Positions 16,338 to 25,600 of a DNA stretch of 64,000 nt are shown one piece after another. A program made the translations under genes and the position numbers. Positions within the stretch are counted from its first letter, which is position 1; every line of letters starts with the position of its first letter. The DNA comes from Phytomonospora endophytica. GTDB taxonomy: Bacteria > Actinomycetota > Actinomycetes > Mycobacteriales > Micromonosporaceae. Below the pieces are notes generated by a model, which worked only from the letters and a program-made list of their open reading frames with translations, was not told where the DNA came from and searched no databases. Where the stretch lies: positions 186,001 to 250,000 of the forward strand of contig NZ_JACHGT010000013.1 of the NCBI RefSeq assembly GCF_014202425.1. Reading direction: 5' to 3'.

Positions 16338-17426
16338 TCAGTCCCGCCCGGTCACCGCACCCGGTGCGGCGTCGCCGTCCCAGGCCATCTCGTCCTCGGT
16401 GAGCCACGTGTGCACACCGCTCTCCTCTTCCTCGCCGCGGCGCTGTGCTCCGCCGCCCATCATGGGCGGGCCGAACAGACCGCCACCGCCGCCGACGCCG
16501 GCGGTCTTGGGTGCGCCGCCGCCACTGCGGGGCGCGAATCCGCCACCGCCCATGACACCGGCCATCGGGCCCACACCGCCGCCGACGGGCGCCATGCCGC
16601 CGCCGTTGGTCGCCAGTCCCGTGGTCGGAACCGCCGGTGTCGCTCCGGCCAGACCGGTGCTGCCGCCGACGGGATTCATCCCGGCGCCACCGCCACCGAT
16701 CGGATCGGGTTCTTCGAGGTTGGTGTCGGGGATCGGCACCGGGTTGTAGGACGGGTCGTCGGGGGGAAGCGACCCGTTCGGGAGCGGACCGGGGTCGAAG
16801 CCGTCCAGATCGCCGTCGCCGCCGCCCGGACCATCGGTGTCACCGAAGCCGAGACCGTCGGCGATCGGCTTGATGATGTCGAGCAGGTCGAAGTCGTCCT
16901 TCATCTCCCGCTTCGACGGGATGGTGCCCGGGTTGTCGAGACCCTGAGGGGTGGTCTCACCGCTGTTGCTGTTCTTGTGCGGCAGCTTCTCCGGCGGCTG
17001 CGTCGGCTCCTGCCAGTACTGGCTCTTGGCGGAGTTGTACTGCCCACCGGTCGTGCCCATCAGCGCGTTGAGCTTCGCCGCGCCGATCGCGCGCATCTTC
17101 GGGTGCTGGTGGGTCGCGATGATGACCATCGCCTTGGCGCGCGCCGCTTCGGCCGACGCGGCCATCTGCGACAGGCCCTTGGCCATGTTCGTCATGTCCG
17201 CCGACAGGTCGGCGGCGAAACCGGCCAGGGTCTGCATGCTCTTGGAGAACTCGGTCGCGGCCGGGCCCTTCCAGTAGCTCAGCAGCGTCTGGACGTTCTT
17301 GATCAGTTCGTCGGCGAGCTGCCTCGCCTCGGCGGCCGCGGCCATCCAGTTGGACTGCGCGCTGGTCGCCGGACCGCTCGGCTGCACCGACATCCAGATG
17401 GACGACGCCTGCTCGAATCCGTACAC
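16338..17426 (-). CDS. ESX-associated PPE/WXG100-like protein with Gly/Pro-rich tail
   Basis: A 362-residue protein. The first about 140 residues are helical with a W-x-G turn (SYWKGPAATEFSKSM, W at about residue 52) like WXG100/PPE-type ESX substrates. The middle is acidic and the last 150 residues are Gly/Pro/Met-rich (low complexity). The C-terminus ends HTWLTEDEMAWDGDAAPGAV, a tail seen on actinobacterial ESX-linked PPE-like proteins. The start is GTG 17426 with GGGAG eight bases upstream. It starts 4 bases after the stop of the upstream 122-aa gene, so the two form an operon, probably an exported heterodimer partner pair. No toxin domain is visible. Confidence 0.8.
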   Translation of the reverse strand: MYGFEQASSIWMSVQPSGPATSAQSNWMAAAAEARQLADELIKNVQTLLSYWKGPAATEFSKSMQTLAGFAADLSADMTNMAKGLSQMAASAEAARAKAMVIIATHQHPKMRAIGAAKLNALMGTTGGQYNSAKSQYWQEPTQPPEKLPHKNSNSGETTPQGLDNPGTIPSKREMKDDFDLLDIIKPIADGLGFGDTDGPGGGDGDLDGFDPGPLPNGSLPPDDPSYNPVPIPDTNLEEPDPIGGGGAGMNPVGGSTGLAGATPAVPTTGLATNGGGMAPVGGGVGPMAGVMGGGGFAPRSGGGAPKTAGVGGGGGLFGPPMMGGGAQRRGEEEESGVHTWLTEDEMAWDGDAAPGAVTGRD

Positions 17427-17429
17427 GGG

Positions 17430-17798
17430 TCAGTCTCCCTTCTTGGCGATGGCGGAGATGACACCGAGCAGCGGACCCATGAGGGACTCCATGCTCGTGC
17501 GGTTGGTCTGCTCTGCTCTGCGGTAGTTGTCGATGAGTTTGGTCGTTTTGGCGTTCGCCGCGGCGATGGCGGCCTGAAGCTCCGCCAAGCGTGCCAGGAG
17601 CTGGGCGAGCAGCCTCGTGTGTTCGGTGATGATCGACTGAGCTTGCGGGAAAGTGCCGAGACCTTGAGCCGAGGCGGGGGACACCTGGCTGTGCGCGGTG
17701 CTCACCCGGGCGTCGAGTCGACCGAAGGTCGGTTGGAATTCCGCGATCCGATCGACATGGACGTCAAAGGGACCGTCGGTGGCGGACGGGGGCGCCAT
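17430..17798 (-). CDS. small helical ESX-associated (WXG100-like) protein
   Basis: A 122-residue, mostly helical protein with long amphipathic segments (LLAQLLARLAELQAAIAAANAKTTKLI) and no signal peptide. The usual W-x-G is absent. It lies directly upstream of the PPE-like gene and downstream of eccB on the same strand, and ATG 17798 has GGAGG six bases upstream. Length and hairpin character suggest the partner of the PPE-like protein, comparable to EsxC-type proteins next to eccB. Assignment rests on context. Confidence 0.7.
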   Translation of the reverse strand: MAPPSATDGPFDVHVDRIAEFQPTFGRLDARVSTAHSQVSPASAQGLGTFPQAQSIITEHTRLLAQLLARLAELQAAIAAANAKTTKLIDNYRRAEQTNRTSMESLMGPLLGVISAIAKKGD

Positions 17799-17876
17799 CA
17801 GTTACCTCCACTGACTTTTCCAGTTGTCCGCACAGGATAGAGCAAATTGGAGGGAAGGCGAAAGACTCAATTTCCG

Positions 17877-19226
17877 CTAGCCCGCCGAAGGCGTTAGAGC
17901 GGCCGCTTGACTAAGTTCCGGTCCCGTAGGTAGCAATGCGAGCAGGCCCGCCGGGATCGGTGTCGGTGTGACCTTTTCGTAACCGAAAGCCGTGATCGCC
18001 TCGGGCGTCAATCCGAACTTCCAGCCCTGGTCGGTGACCAGATACACCGTGCCGCCCGGGGCCTCCGGCGTGGGCTCGGCGCGGACGAGCGAGCCGTACC
18101 CGCCGGGCAGCCAGACATGGTCGGCGGTATTGATCTCATCGCCTTCACCGACCGGTGCGACGGTCGTCTGCATCGACAAGTTCGCAGGTACGGGGGTGTG
18201 CACGGCCACGGTGAGATCGCCGTCGGCGTACACGCTGCACACCGCGGTGCCCGCGCCGTCGAGGCCCTCGCGGATGTCGGGACGGTCCTGCGGGAACTCC
18301 GCCGGCTCGATCACGGCGGGGGACTGGTTGGCGATGACGGTGGCCGTGGCCAGCTCGACTTTCTTAGTTCCCAGCAGTTCGGCCGACAGTTCCCCGATCG
18401 ACGCCAAACCGTCACCCACCAGAACGTAGTACTTATCGTTGTTGCTGAAGACGTCCCCGATCTTGTAGGCCTCGCCTTCGAGTTCGGTTCCCGCGCGGCC
18501 TTTACCCGAGATCTTGACTTTCAGGTCCGGGCCGGTCCGCAATGCGTTGACCAACACGTCGTCGACACGTATCGCCTGCTCTTTGTTGGTGCCGAGGGCC
18601 GGGAGGGCCGTTGCGTCCACGAGGTACTTCGTCGGTCCCAGCACGAGGTAGTAGTCGTCGCCGTTGGCCAGCAACAGGCCCTGACCGGCGAGGTCGGTGG
18701 CCGGCGAGAGCGGCGCTCCGATCAGCACGTAGGAATCCCGGCCGGTCGGGTCGATCGGCGTCGGCGCACTGCACGTCTGCCAGGGCAAAGACGTGAACAG
18801 GTCCTTTGTGGGCAGTGCGTCGGGAGCGTCGGAGATGCCCAGCGTGCGGCCCCGCGGAGTTCCTTTCAGTGACTGCTGATGCACCTGGTGGACGGTTCGC
18901 TCACCGTTGCCGACGATGAGCAGCGCCGAGGCGTAGTTCTGGACGGGATGCAGCTCGCCCTGGGCGTAGACGTACCGGGTCCCGGTCTCCTCCTCGACGA
19001 TGATCGCGCCGTCGACCATCCAGGACTTGCTGCCACCGGGGAAGATCAGGCCGACCACCCAGAAACCGGCGAAGACCAAGGCGAAGACCAGCACTCCGGC
19101 GAAGGCCGCGATACCGACCCGGCGCATGGGCAGATCCAGGGTCTCCGGTTCGCCGCTGACCATTGCCGAGACGATGCGGCGGACGATGAACCGTTGTGCC
19201 TGTACCTGTTCGCGCTTCGTGCGCAT
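17877..19226 (-). CDS. eccB: type VII secretion protein EccB
   Basis: A 449-residue membrane protein with the EccB signature N-terminus MRTKREQVQAQRFIVRR, a single transmembrane segment at about 37-62, and a large extracytoplasmic domain (repeats of the GVLV/YxLVGD type, e.g. KYYVLVGDGLASIGELS). EccB is part of the ESX core complex with EccC, EccD and EccE and faces the outside of the membrane. A TTG two codons upstream keeps the frame open, but ATG 19226 has GGAG eight bases upstream and matches the family start. It is the first gene of a minus-strand operon with the two WXG-like genes and is divergent from eccE. Confidence 0.95.
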   Translation of the reverse strand: MRTKREQVQAQRFIVRRIVSAMVSGEPETLDLPMRRVGIAAFAGVLVFALVFAGFWVVGLIFPGGSKSWMVDGAIIVEEETGTRYVYAQGELHPVQNYASALLIVGNGERTVHQVHQQSLKGTPRGRTLGISDAPDALPTKDLFTSLPWQTCSAPTPIDPTGRDSYVLIGAPLSPATDLAGQGLLLANGDDYYLVLGPTKYLVDATALPALGTNKEQAIRVDDVLVNALRTGPDLKVKISGKGRAGTELEGEAYKIGDVFSNNDKYYVLVGDGLASIGELSAELLGTKKVELATATVIANQSPAVIEPAEFPQDRPDIREGLDGAGTAVCSVYADGDLTVAVHTPVPANLSMQTTVAPVGEGDEINTADHVWLPGGYGSLVRAEPTPEAPGGTVYLVTDQGWKFGLTPEAITAFGYEKVTPTPIPAGLLALLPTGPELSQAAALTPSAG

Positions 19227-19379
19227 ACGCAAAACTCCCTAGGTCTGCCCTTTTTGCCGGGGGCTTCCCTCGTCAATGACCTGCCGCTAACCTGGCACCC
19301 GCTAGCATGTCAGAACCCCGAATCCGGCCCGGGTGCGAGACATCCGACGCTGACTGTCCATAAAGGATGTTGGTCTCAC

Positions 19380-20573
19380 ATGGCGACTCCCGCACCGTCG
19401 ACGGGGCGGCCCGCGCGTTTCGGACCGGTTGGCCTCGCCCAGCTGGTGGCCGTTGAAATCGTGGCGGCGGCGCTGCTTTTCGTCAAGGGCTCCGACTGGA
19501 TCTGGTTGGCCGCGGGCGTCGCGGTGACCGGGATCCTGGTGTTCGGAAGGACCCGCGGACTCCTCTGGTACGTCCGGGGAGCGCGCTGGCTGCGGCTGGT
19601 GTTCCGGCGCCACCGGGACCGCAGGCGGCCCGCCGAGGTAGCGGCGCTGGCCTCGGGGATCGAGCTGAAGACGGTGACCGAGCGCGGTATGAGCCTCGGC
19701 GTCGCCTTCGACGGGACCGGCTGGTTCGCCGGGCTGACCGTCGACAGCGACGAGCCCCCGCACCTGGCCTTCGGTGTCCTGTCGGGGATCCTGCTCGGTT
19801 CGGGCGCCCCGGTCTCCTCGGTGCAGCTGGTGACCCAGACGGTCCCGCTGACCTCGTCGAACCTTCCCCCGGCGGCTGCCGACGAGGATGACGACGACGC
19901 CGACGGCATCAAGCCGGAGTGGCGCTTCCCCGGCGACGACGCGACGGCCACGCAGGTCATGAACGGTCTGCCGTTGTTCGCCCGGCGCGACGCCTGGTTC
20001 GTGGTCCGGCTCGACGTGCAGGGCGCCGCGCGCATCGCCGCCGAGCGAGGCGGTGGCGCCGTGGGGATCCAGCGCGCGCTGGGCGGGACGGTCGGGCGCC
20101 TGATGAAGGGCGCCAAACAGGTCGGCGTGAACCTGCGTCCCCTCGACGCGACCGGCCTCGACGAGGCCCTGCGCCAGTCGCTGGGGACCGAGTCGGCCGA
20201 GGTCGACGGCGCCGACGGGGTCACCGAGGACTGGCGGACCTGGAAACTCGGCGAGCTCGACCAGGTCACGTTCACCCTGCACGGCAGGCTCCCCGGCGTC
20301 GAGGAACTGCGTCGACTGTGGACGGAGGTGGCCGAACTCCAGTCGTCCTTCTGCGCGGTGTCCATCTCGCTGCGGAGGGCCAGTGACCGGCCAATCGAGA
20401 AGCGCCTTTCGGTCCGCTGCCTGGTGAGGGTGGCGGCCGAGCACGATGACGTGGACGAGCTGGTCGGCCGGCTCGGCAAACTCGCCGTCGACAACAAGGT
20501 CAAACTTCGGCGGTGCAACGGCAGGCAGGGTCCGGCGGCGTACGCGTCGGCGGCGAGCGGCGGGATCTTTTAG
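19380..20573 (+). CDS. eccE: type VII secretion protein EccE
   Basis: A 397-residue protein with two N-terminal transmembrane helices (about 17-36 and 40-57) followed by a basic stop-transfer (FRRHRDRRRP) and a long cytosolic domain with FARRDAWFVVRLD and ending RRCNGRQGPAAYASAASGG. The layout and length fit EccE, the peripheral subunit of the ESX membrane complex. Similarity in this family is low, so the call also uses its position between eccB and eccD. ATG 19380 has only a weak AGGA thirteen bases upstream. A 3-base gap separates it from the next small gene. Confidence 0.88.
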   Translation: MATPAPSTGRPARFGPVGLAQLVAVEIVAAALLFVKGSDWIWLAAGVAVTGILVFGRTRGLLWYVRGARWLRLVFRRHRDRRRPAEVAALASGIELKTVTERGMSLGVAFDGTGWFAGLTVDSDEPPHLAFGVLSGILLGSGAPVSSVQLVTQTVPLTSSNLPPAAADEDDDDADGIKPEWRFPGDDATATQVMNGLPLFARRDAWFVVRLDVQGAARIAAERGGGAVGIQRALGGTVGRLMKGAKQVGVNLRPLDATGLDEALRQSLGTESAEVDGADGVTEDWRTWKLGELDQVTFTLHGRLPGVEELRRLWTEVAELQSSFCAVSISLRRASDRPIEKRLSVRCLVRVAAEHDDVDELVGRLGKLAVDNKVKLRRCNGRQGPAAYASAASGGIF

Positions 20574-20576
20574 ACG

Positions 20577-20837
20577 ATGACCGAATCACGTACCGGCGGC
20601 GAAGCTCCCAAGACGCTCCCGGACTGGGGTTTAGAGCCTCCACAGTGGATCGATGAGCACGTCGCGCCGGGCGTCAAGTCCGCCGAGACGAGCGAGGTCG
20701 ATCCCGGCGGCGAGGGCGATCCGGATCCCGCCGAGCAGTTGACCTGGCGCAGCGAGGCCAACAATCCGTGGAGCCTCGACGATGACGAGGAGATGCCGCC
20801 GCCCGTCGTCGGTGGCGACGAGGACGACGGCATCTGA
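20577..20837 (+). CDS. small acidic protein in ESX locus
   Basis: An 86-residue protein beginning MTESRTGGEAPKTLPDWGL, three bases after the eccE stop and therefore probably translated with it. 23 residues are Asp/Glu and only four Lys/Arg, and several Trp are present (LPDWGLEPPQWID, LTWRSEANNPWSL). There is no membrane segment or signal; it is predicted to be mostly disordered and cytosolic. No family recognised. It could be an EccE- or EccC-binding adaptor or chaperone-like factor; this is inference from position and charge. It converges on eccD. Confidence 0.7.
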   Translation: MTESRTGGEAPKTLPDWGLEPPQWIDEHVAPGVKSAETSEVDPGGEGDPDPAEQLTWRSEANNPWSLDDDEEMPPPVVGGDEDDGI

Positions 20838-20846
20838 GCGCGGGCG

Positions 20847-22247
20847 TCAGCCGTTGATCGTGCGGATGGCCCAGTAGAGGTTCCACACCCACGCGGTCAG
20901 CGGCACCACCGCGAAGACCAGCAGCAGTTCGAGGATGTCGACGATGCGGCCCCAGATCGGCGAGACCTGCTTGCCGACCACGCCGAGGGTGTAGCCCAGG
21001 GCGATGATCGCGAGGAAGGCCGCGGCGCTGAGCAGCACGAACATGCGCGTTGCCGCATCGTGGTCGTCGGTCCAGAACGCCAGCGCCAGTGAGACCAGGC
21101 CGACGACGCCCGCCAACAGGAACGGCAGCCGCTGCCGGATCGTGAGGAAGACCCTGGCGCGCATGAGGACCAGCAGCGTGAACAGCACCGCCGCGAGCGT
21201 CGCCGGGACGGTCCGGCCGAAGGCGAGCGCGACCTCGGCGCCGGCGGCGATGATCGCGACGGCGGTGAGCATGCCCGTCAGGTGCTGGTCGGCGCGTTCG
21301 CTGCGCAGCAGCGCCAGTTCGCTGTCGACCTTCTCGCCGTCGGTGCGCAGCTGCTGCGGGGACTTCGGCACGGTCGGCATCGGGAGGCGCGAGATGCGGA
21401 AGGACAGCATCGGCATCATCGGGACCAGGGCGACCAGCAGGGTCGCGATCGCCGCGCCGGCCTCGGCGGGGGAGGCCCCGAGGAAGGTCGACAGGGCGGC
21501 GGCCGCCGTCAGCGAGAAGCCGCAGATCGCTCCACAGTGGAACACCGGGGCGTAGGGGATGACCACGATGCCGGCCAGTACGGCGAACACGCCCGCGACC
21601 GCGCCCGCGGTCATGACGCGGGGAGCGCTGATGTCGCCGAGGTCGGGGAGTTCGCCGAGCAGCAGCAGTCCGCCGACCAGGCCGTACGCGAGGGCGAGCA
21701 GGCCGAGGACGGTGGCGCTGGCGGCCTTGCCGAGCGCGCGGGCCAGGATCAGTGCCGCGCACAGCAGCGCGCCGCCGACGCCGAGGGCCGCCCACATCGC
21801 CAGACCCGTTCCGGTGAACAGGATCGCGGCGGCCCCGCCGAGCAGCGCGGCACTGGCCAGGACCGTGCCGAAGACCCGGCTGGTGGTGTTCTGCCAGCGG
21901 CCGACGCGTTCGTTGGTGGCGGTGGCCATCGCGTCGATGACGTCGTCGAACACCGCCTCGGGCGCGGCCTGCGCGCTCGGGGTGAAGTACAGCTCCTCGC
22001 CGTCGAGGATGCCGTGCTGGCTCGGCGTCAGGTCCGGGTCCAGGGGCGCCTTGCCCAGTCGCGACAGGACCCAGCCTCCTTGTGCCGCACCGTCTTCGAC
22101 GAGGTCCTCGCCCTTCGGGCCGTCGGCGGCGTGCTGGAGCAGGTCGGACAGCAGCTCCGACAGCGGCACGTGTCCGGGGAGGGCGACGTCCATGCGGGTG
22201 TGGGGGGCCACGATGGTGACGAGAGACAGTTCGCTGGCGACGGTCAT
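20847..22247 (-). CDS. eccD: type VII secretion integral membrane protein EccD
   Basis: A 466-residue protein starting MTVASELSLVTIVAPHTRMD. Residues 1-90 form the ubiquitin-like YukD domain (LPGHVPLSELLSDLLQHA, DGEELYFTP). From about residue 130 it is almost entirely hydrophobic, with about eleven transmembrane helices (VFGTVLASAALLGGAAAIL onward). EccD forms the membrane vestibule of ESX systems. ATG 22247 is preferred over the upstream in-frame codon because it matches the family start; AAGGAG lies about ten bases upstream. It is transcribed away from eccC from a shared 361-base region. Confidence 0.95.
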   Translation of the reverse strand: MTVASELSLVTIVAPHTRMDVALPGHVPLSELLSDLLQHAADGPKGEDLVEDGAAQGGWVLSRLGKAPLDPDLTPSQHGILDGEELYFTPSAQAAPEAVFDDVIDAMATATNERVGRWQNTTSRVFGTVLASAALLGGAAAILFTGTGLAMWAALGVGGALLCAALILARALGKAASATVLGLLALAYGLVGGLLLLGELPDLGDISAPRVMTAGAVAGVFAVLAGIVVIPYAPVFHCGAICGFSLTAAAALSTFLGASPAEAGAAIATLLVALVPMMPMLSFRISRLPMPTVPKSPQQLRTDGEKVDSELALLRSERADQHLTGMLTAVAIIAAGAEVALAFGRTVPATLAAVLFTLLVLMRARVFLTIRQRLPFLLAGVVGLVSLALAFWTDDHDAATRMFVLLSAAAFLAIIALGYTLGVVGKQVSPIWGRIVDILELLLVFAVVPLTAWVWNLYWAIRTING

Positions 22248-22608
22248 CGGTCGCGGTCTCCTTGCCGGGAGGGGGATCGAGAAGGCTCGCGCCGGTGAGC
22301 GTATCGGTGTCGCGGTCGTAATGGGAGTTTCGCCTCGGCGGTGCCGGTCGCCGGACACCCCTTGGCCGCAAAGGGTTCACCGTCGTCCCGGTCCACTTTG
22401 CCCAATGGCGAAACCTACGCCTGCGTAACTTAGCGTGATCAATCCAGGTGACTTCAAGATGGCATATCGGGCCTGTTTCCCCGCTCCCACGTGCGGTTTC
22501 GTCCCGGCTGACGAATGCGCTTTCATTCAGCGGCCCACCGCGCTTTTCCCTTTGTCCCCCTAAACCCATTACGATGCTTCAACCCCCATCCCCCGGAGGT
22601 CGCACGAC
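22248..22608. promoter_or_regulatory. divergent eccD/eccC promoter region
   Basis: A 361-base gene-free stretch, less GC-rich than its flanks. The same ten bases, CCCATTACGA, occur on the plus strand at 22565-22574 (35 bases before the eccC ATG) and on the minus strand at 22325-22316 (68 bases before the eccD ATG). The plus copy contains TACGAT, a possible -10 box. GGAGG lies nine bases before the eccC start. No ORF is supported here. Confidence 0.5.
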
Positions 22609-25600
22609 ATGAGCACACTGGTGTTCACCCGGCCACCACGCCGTAAGGGTCCGGCCATGCCCGGCGGCGAGCTCATGCTGGAGCCGCCACCGGACCTGCC
22701 GACGCCGACGCAGCGGAGCATGGCGCAGTACCTGATGCTGCTGCCGATGCTGGCCATGGTCGGTGCGATGGCGTTCATGTACGCCGGACGCGGCGGCGGC
22801 ACGATGATGATGGTCGTCGGCGGCCTGTTCGGTGTGTCGATGCTCGGCATGTTCGTCGGGTCCTTCATGACCTCCGGCGGCGACCAGAAGGCCGAGCAGA
22901 CCATCCAGCGCCGCGACTACATGCGTTACCTGGCACAGGCGAGGCGGCAGGTCCGCCGCGCGGCCACCCAGCAGCGGCAGGCCGTGCTGTGGCGGCATCC
23001 GGCGCCCGGCACGCTGTGGAGCCTGACGCACTCGACGCGGCTGTGGGAGCGGCGTTACGGCGATCCCGACTTCGCCGAGGTCCGCGTCGCCGTCGGCCGC
23101 CAGCGTCTCGCGGTGACCATGGTCCCGCCGGAGACGAAGCCGGTCGAGGACCTCGAACCCATGAGCGCCTTGGCCCTGCGCCGCTTCGTGCGGGCGCACG
23201 CCAACATCCCGAACATGCCGATGGCCGTCCAGATGCGCGCCTTCCGGCGGGTCGTGTTCCGCGGCGACGGCGACATCGCGCGTGGTGTCATCCGCGCGAT
23301 GCTGTGCCAGGCCGCGGCCTTCCACTCCCCGGCCGACCTCAAGATCGCCGTCGTGGCCGGGCCTTCGAGCATGTCCACATGGGACTGGGTGAAGTGGCTG
23401 CCGCACGCGCGCCACGACCGCGAGTCCGACGCGCTGGGCGCCCGGCGCCTCATCGTCGACTCGATGACCGAGCTGGAGGACATGCTCGCCGACGAGCTGG
23501 CCAACCGCTCCCGCGCGGCCGGCGACCAGGGCACCTTCACCGACCGTCCACAGGTGCTGGTCGTGCTCGACGGCGGCGAGGTCGACGCCGACTGCGATCT
23601 GGAGGGCACCGGCCTGGCCGGGGCCACGGTCCTCGACCTGTCGGGCATCGTCCCGCGTCACCCCGGCAACTGGCTGCTCACCCTCGAAGCCGAGCCCGAG
23701 TCGCTGACGATGCGCCTGAAAGGCCGCGCCAGCCAGCTCGGAAAGCCCGACACCGTCAGCGAAGCGCAGGCGGCGGCACTCGCGCGGCGGCTGTCCCGGT
23801 ACCGGCCGTCGGCGGTGACCAGCGCGACCGAGCCGATGGCGGTGTCGGCCGAACTGCCCGACCTGCTCGGCGTCGGCGACGTCGGATCCCTTGACCCGTC
23901 GGTGATCTGGCGCCCGAACCGGCCTACTGCCGACCGCCTCAACATCCCGCTGGGCCTCGATCCCCAGGGCGCCAAGATCTTCCTCGACATCAAGGAGGCC
24001 GCGCAGGGCGGGATGGGCCCGCACGGCCTGATCATCGGCGCGACCGGTTCGGGCAAGTCGGAGCTGCTGCGGACGATCGTGTCCGCGCTGGCCATCACCC
24101 ACAGCTCCGAGGAACTCAACTTCGTCCTCGTCGACTTCAAGGGCGGCGCGACCTTCGCGACCCTGGATCGCCTGCCCCACACCAGTGCCGTCATCACCAA
24201 CCTCGAAGACGAACTGCACCTCGTCGACCGCATGGCCGACGCGATCGCCGGTGAGATGACCCGCCGCCAGGAGCTCCTGCGCGCGGCCGGGAACTTCGTC
24301 TCCCAGCGCGACTACGAGAAGGCCCGGCGGGCCGGGGCCGAACTGAGCCCGCTGCCGAGCCTGCTGATCGTCTGCGACGAGTTCTCCGAACTGCTGTCGG
24401 CCAAGCCCGAGTTCATCGAGTTGTTCGTGATGATCGGCCGTCTCGGCCGCTCCCTCGGCGTGCACCTGCTCCTCGCGTCGCAGCGACTGGAGGAAGGGCG
24501 CCTGCGCGGTCTCGACTCCCACCTGTCGTACCGGATCGGCCTGCGGACCTTCTCGGCCATGGAGAGCCGGACGGTGCTCGGCGTCTCCGACGCCTACGAG
24601 CTCCCGCAGGCGCCCGGCCACGGCTTCCTGAAGATCGACACCAGCACGATGCTGCGCTTCCGCAGCGCCTACGTCTCCGGCCCGTACCGGGGCGTCGGCG
24701 GCGGCGAGAGCGGCAAGACGTCCACAAGGGACAGGTTGCAGGACTTCGTGGCGACCTACGTCGCTCCGCCCGACATCCCCGTCGACACCTCGGTCCTGAC
24801 GACCTTCGACGACGACGAGCCGGAGAACCCCGACGACATCGTCAAGAACTCGATGCTCGCCGTCATCACCAACCGCCTGGCGGGCAAGGGCGTTCCGGCG
24901 CACCGGGTGTGGCTCGAACCGCTCTCCGACGCGCCTCCGCTCTCCGAGCTCTACCCGATGCTGCACCCCGATCCCGAGCACGGTCTGCGACCGCTCGGCT
25001 GGAGCGGCGCGGGCAGTCTGCGCGTGCCGGTCGGCATCGTCGACCGGCCCTTCGAGCAGCGCCGCGACGAACTCACCATCGACCTGTCCGGGGCCGGCGG
25101 CAACGTCCTGGTCATCGGCGGCACCCAGTCGGGCAAGAGCACCGCGCTGCGGACCGTGATCTCCTCGCTGGTGCTGACCCATACGCCGCAGCAGATCCAG
25201 TTCTACTGCCTCGACTTCGGCGGCGGGACCCTGCGCGCCATGGCGGAGTATCCGCACTTCGGCGGCGTCGCCGGACGCCAGCAGGTCGACCAGGTCCGCC
25301 GCACCATCGCCGAGATGACGACCCTGCTCGACGAGCGCGAAGCCCTGTTCGTCGAGCACAGCATCGACTCGATGGCCACCTACCGGCGCCGCAAGGCCGC
25401 TGGCGAGTTCACCGAGGATCCCTTCGGTGACGCCTTCCTGGTCATCGACGGCTGGCCGACGATCCGCAACGACTTCGAAGACCTCGAAGACGACATCCTC
25501 GTCATCGCCCAGCGCGGCCTCGCCTTCGGTATCCACGTCATGCTCGCCACCAACCGGTGGACCGACATGCGCGCCGCCATGCGCGACCTGCTCGGGACGC

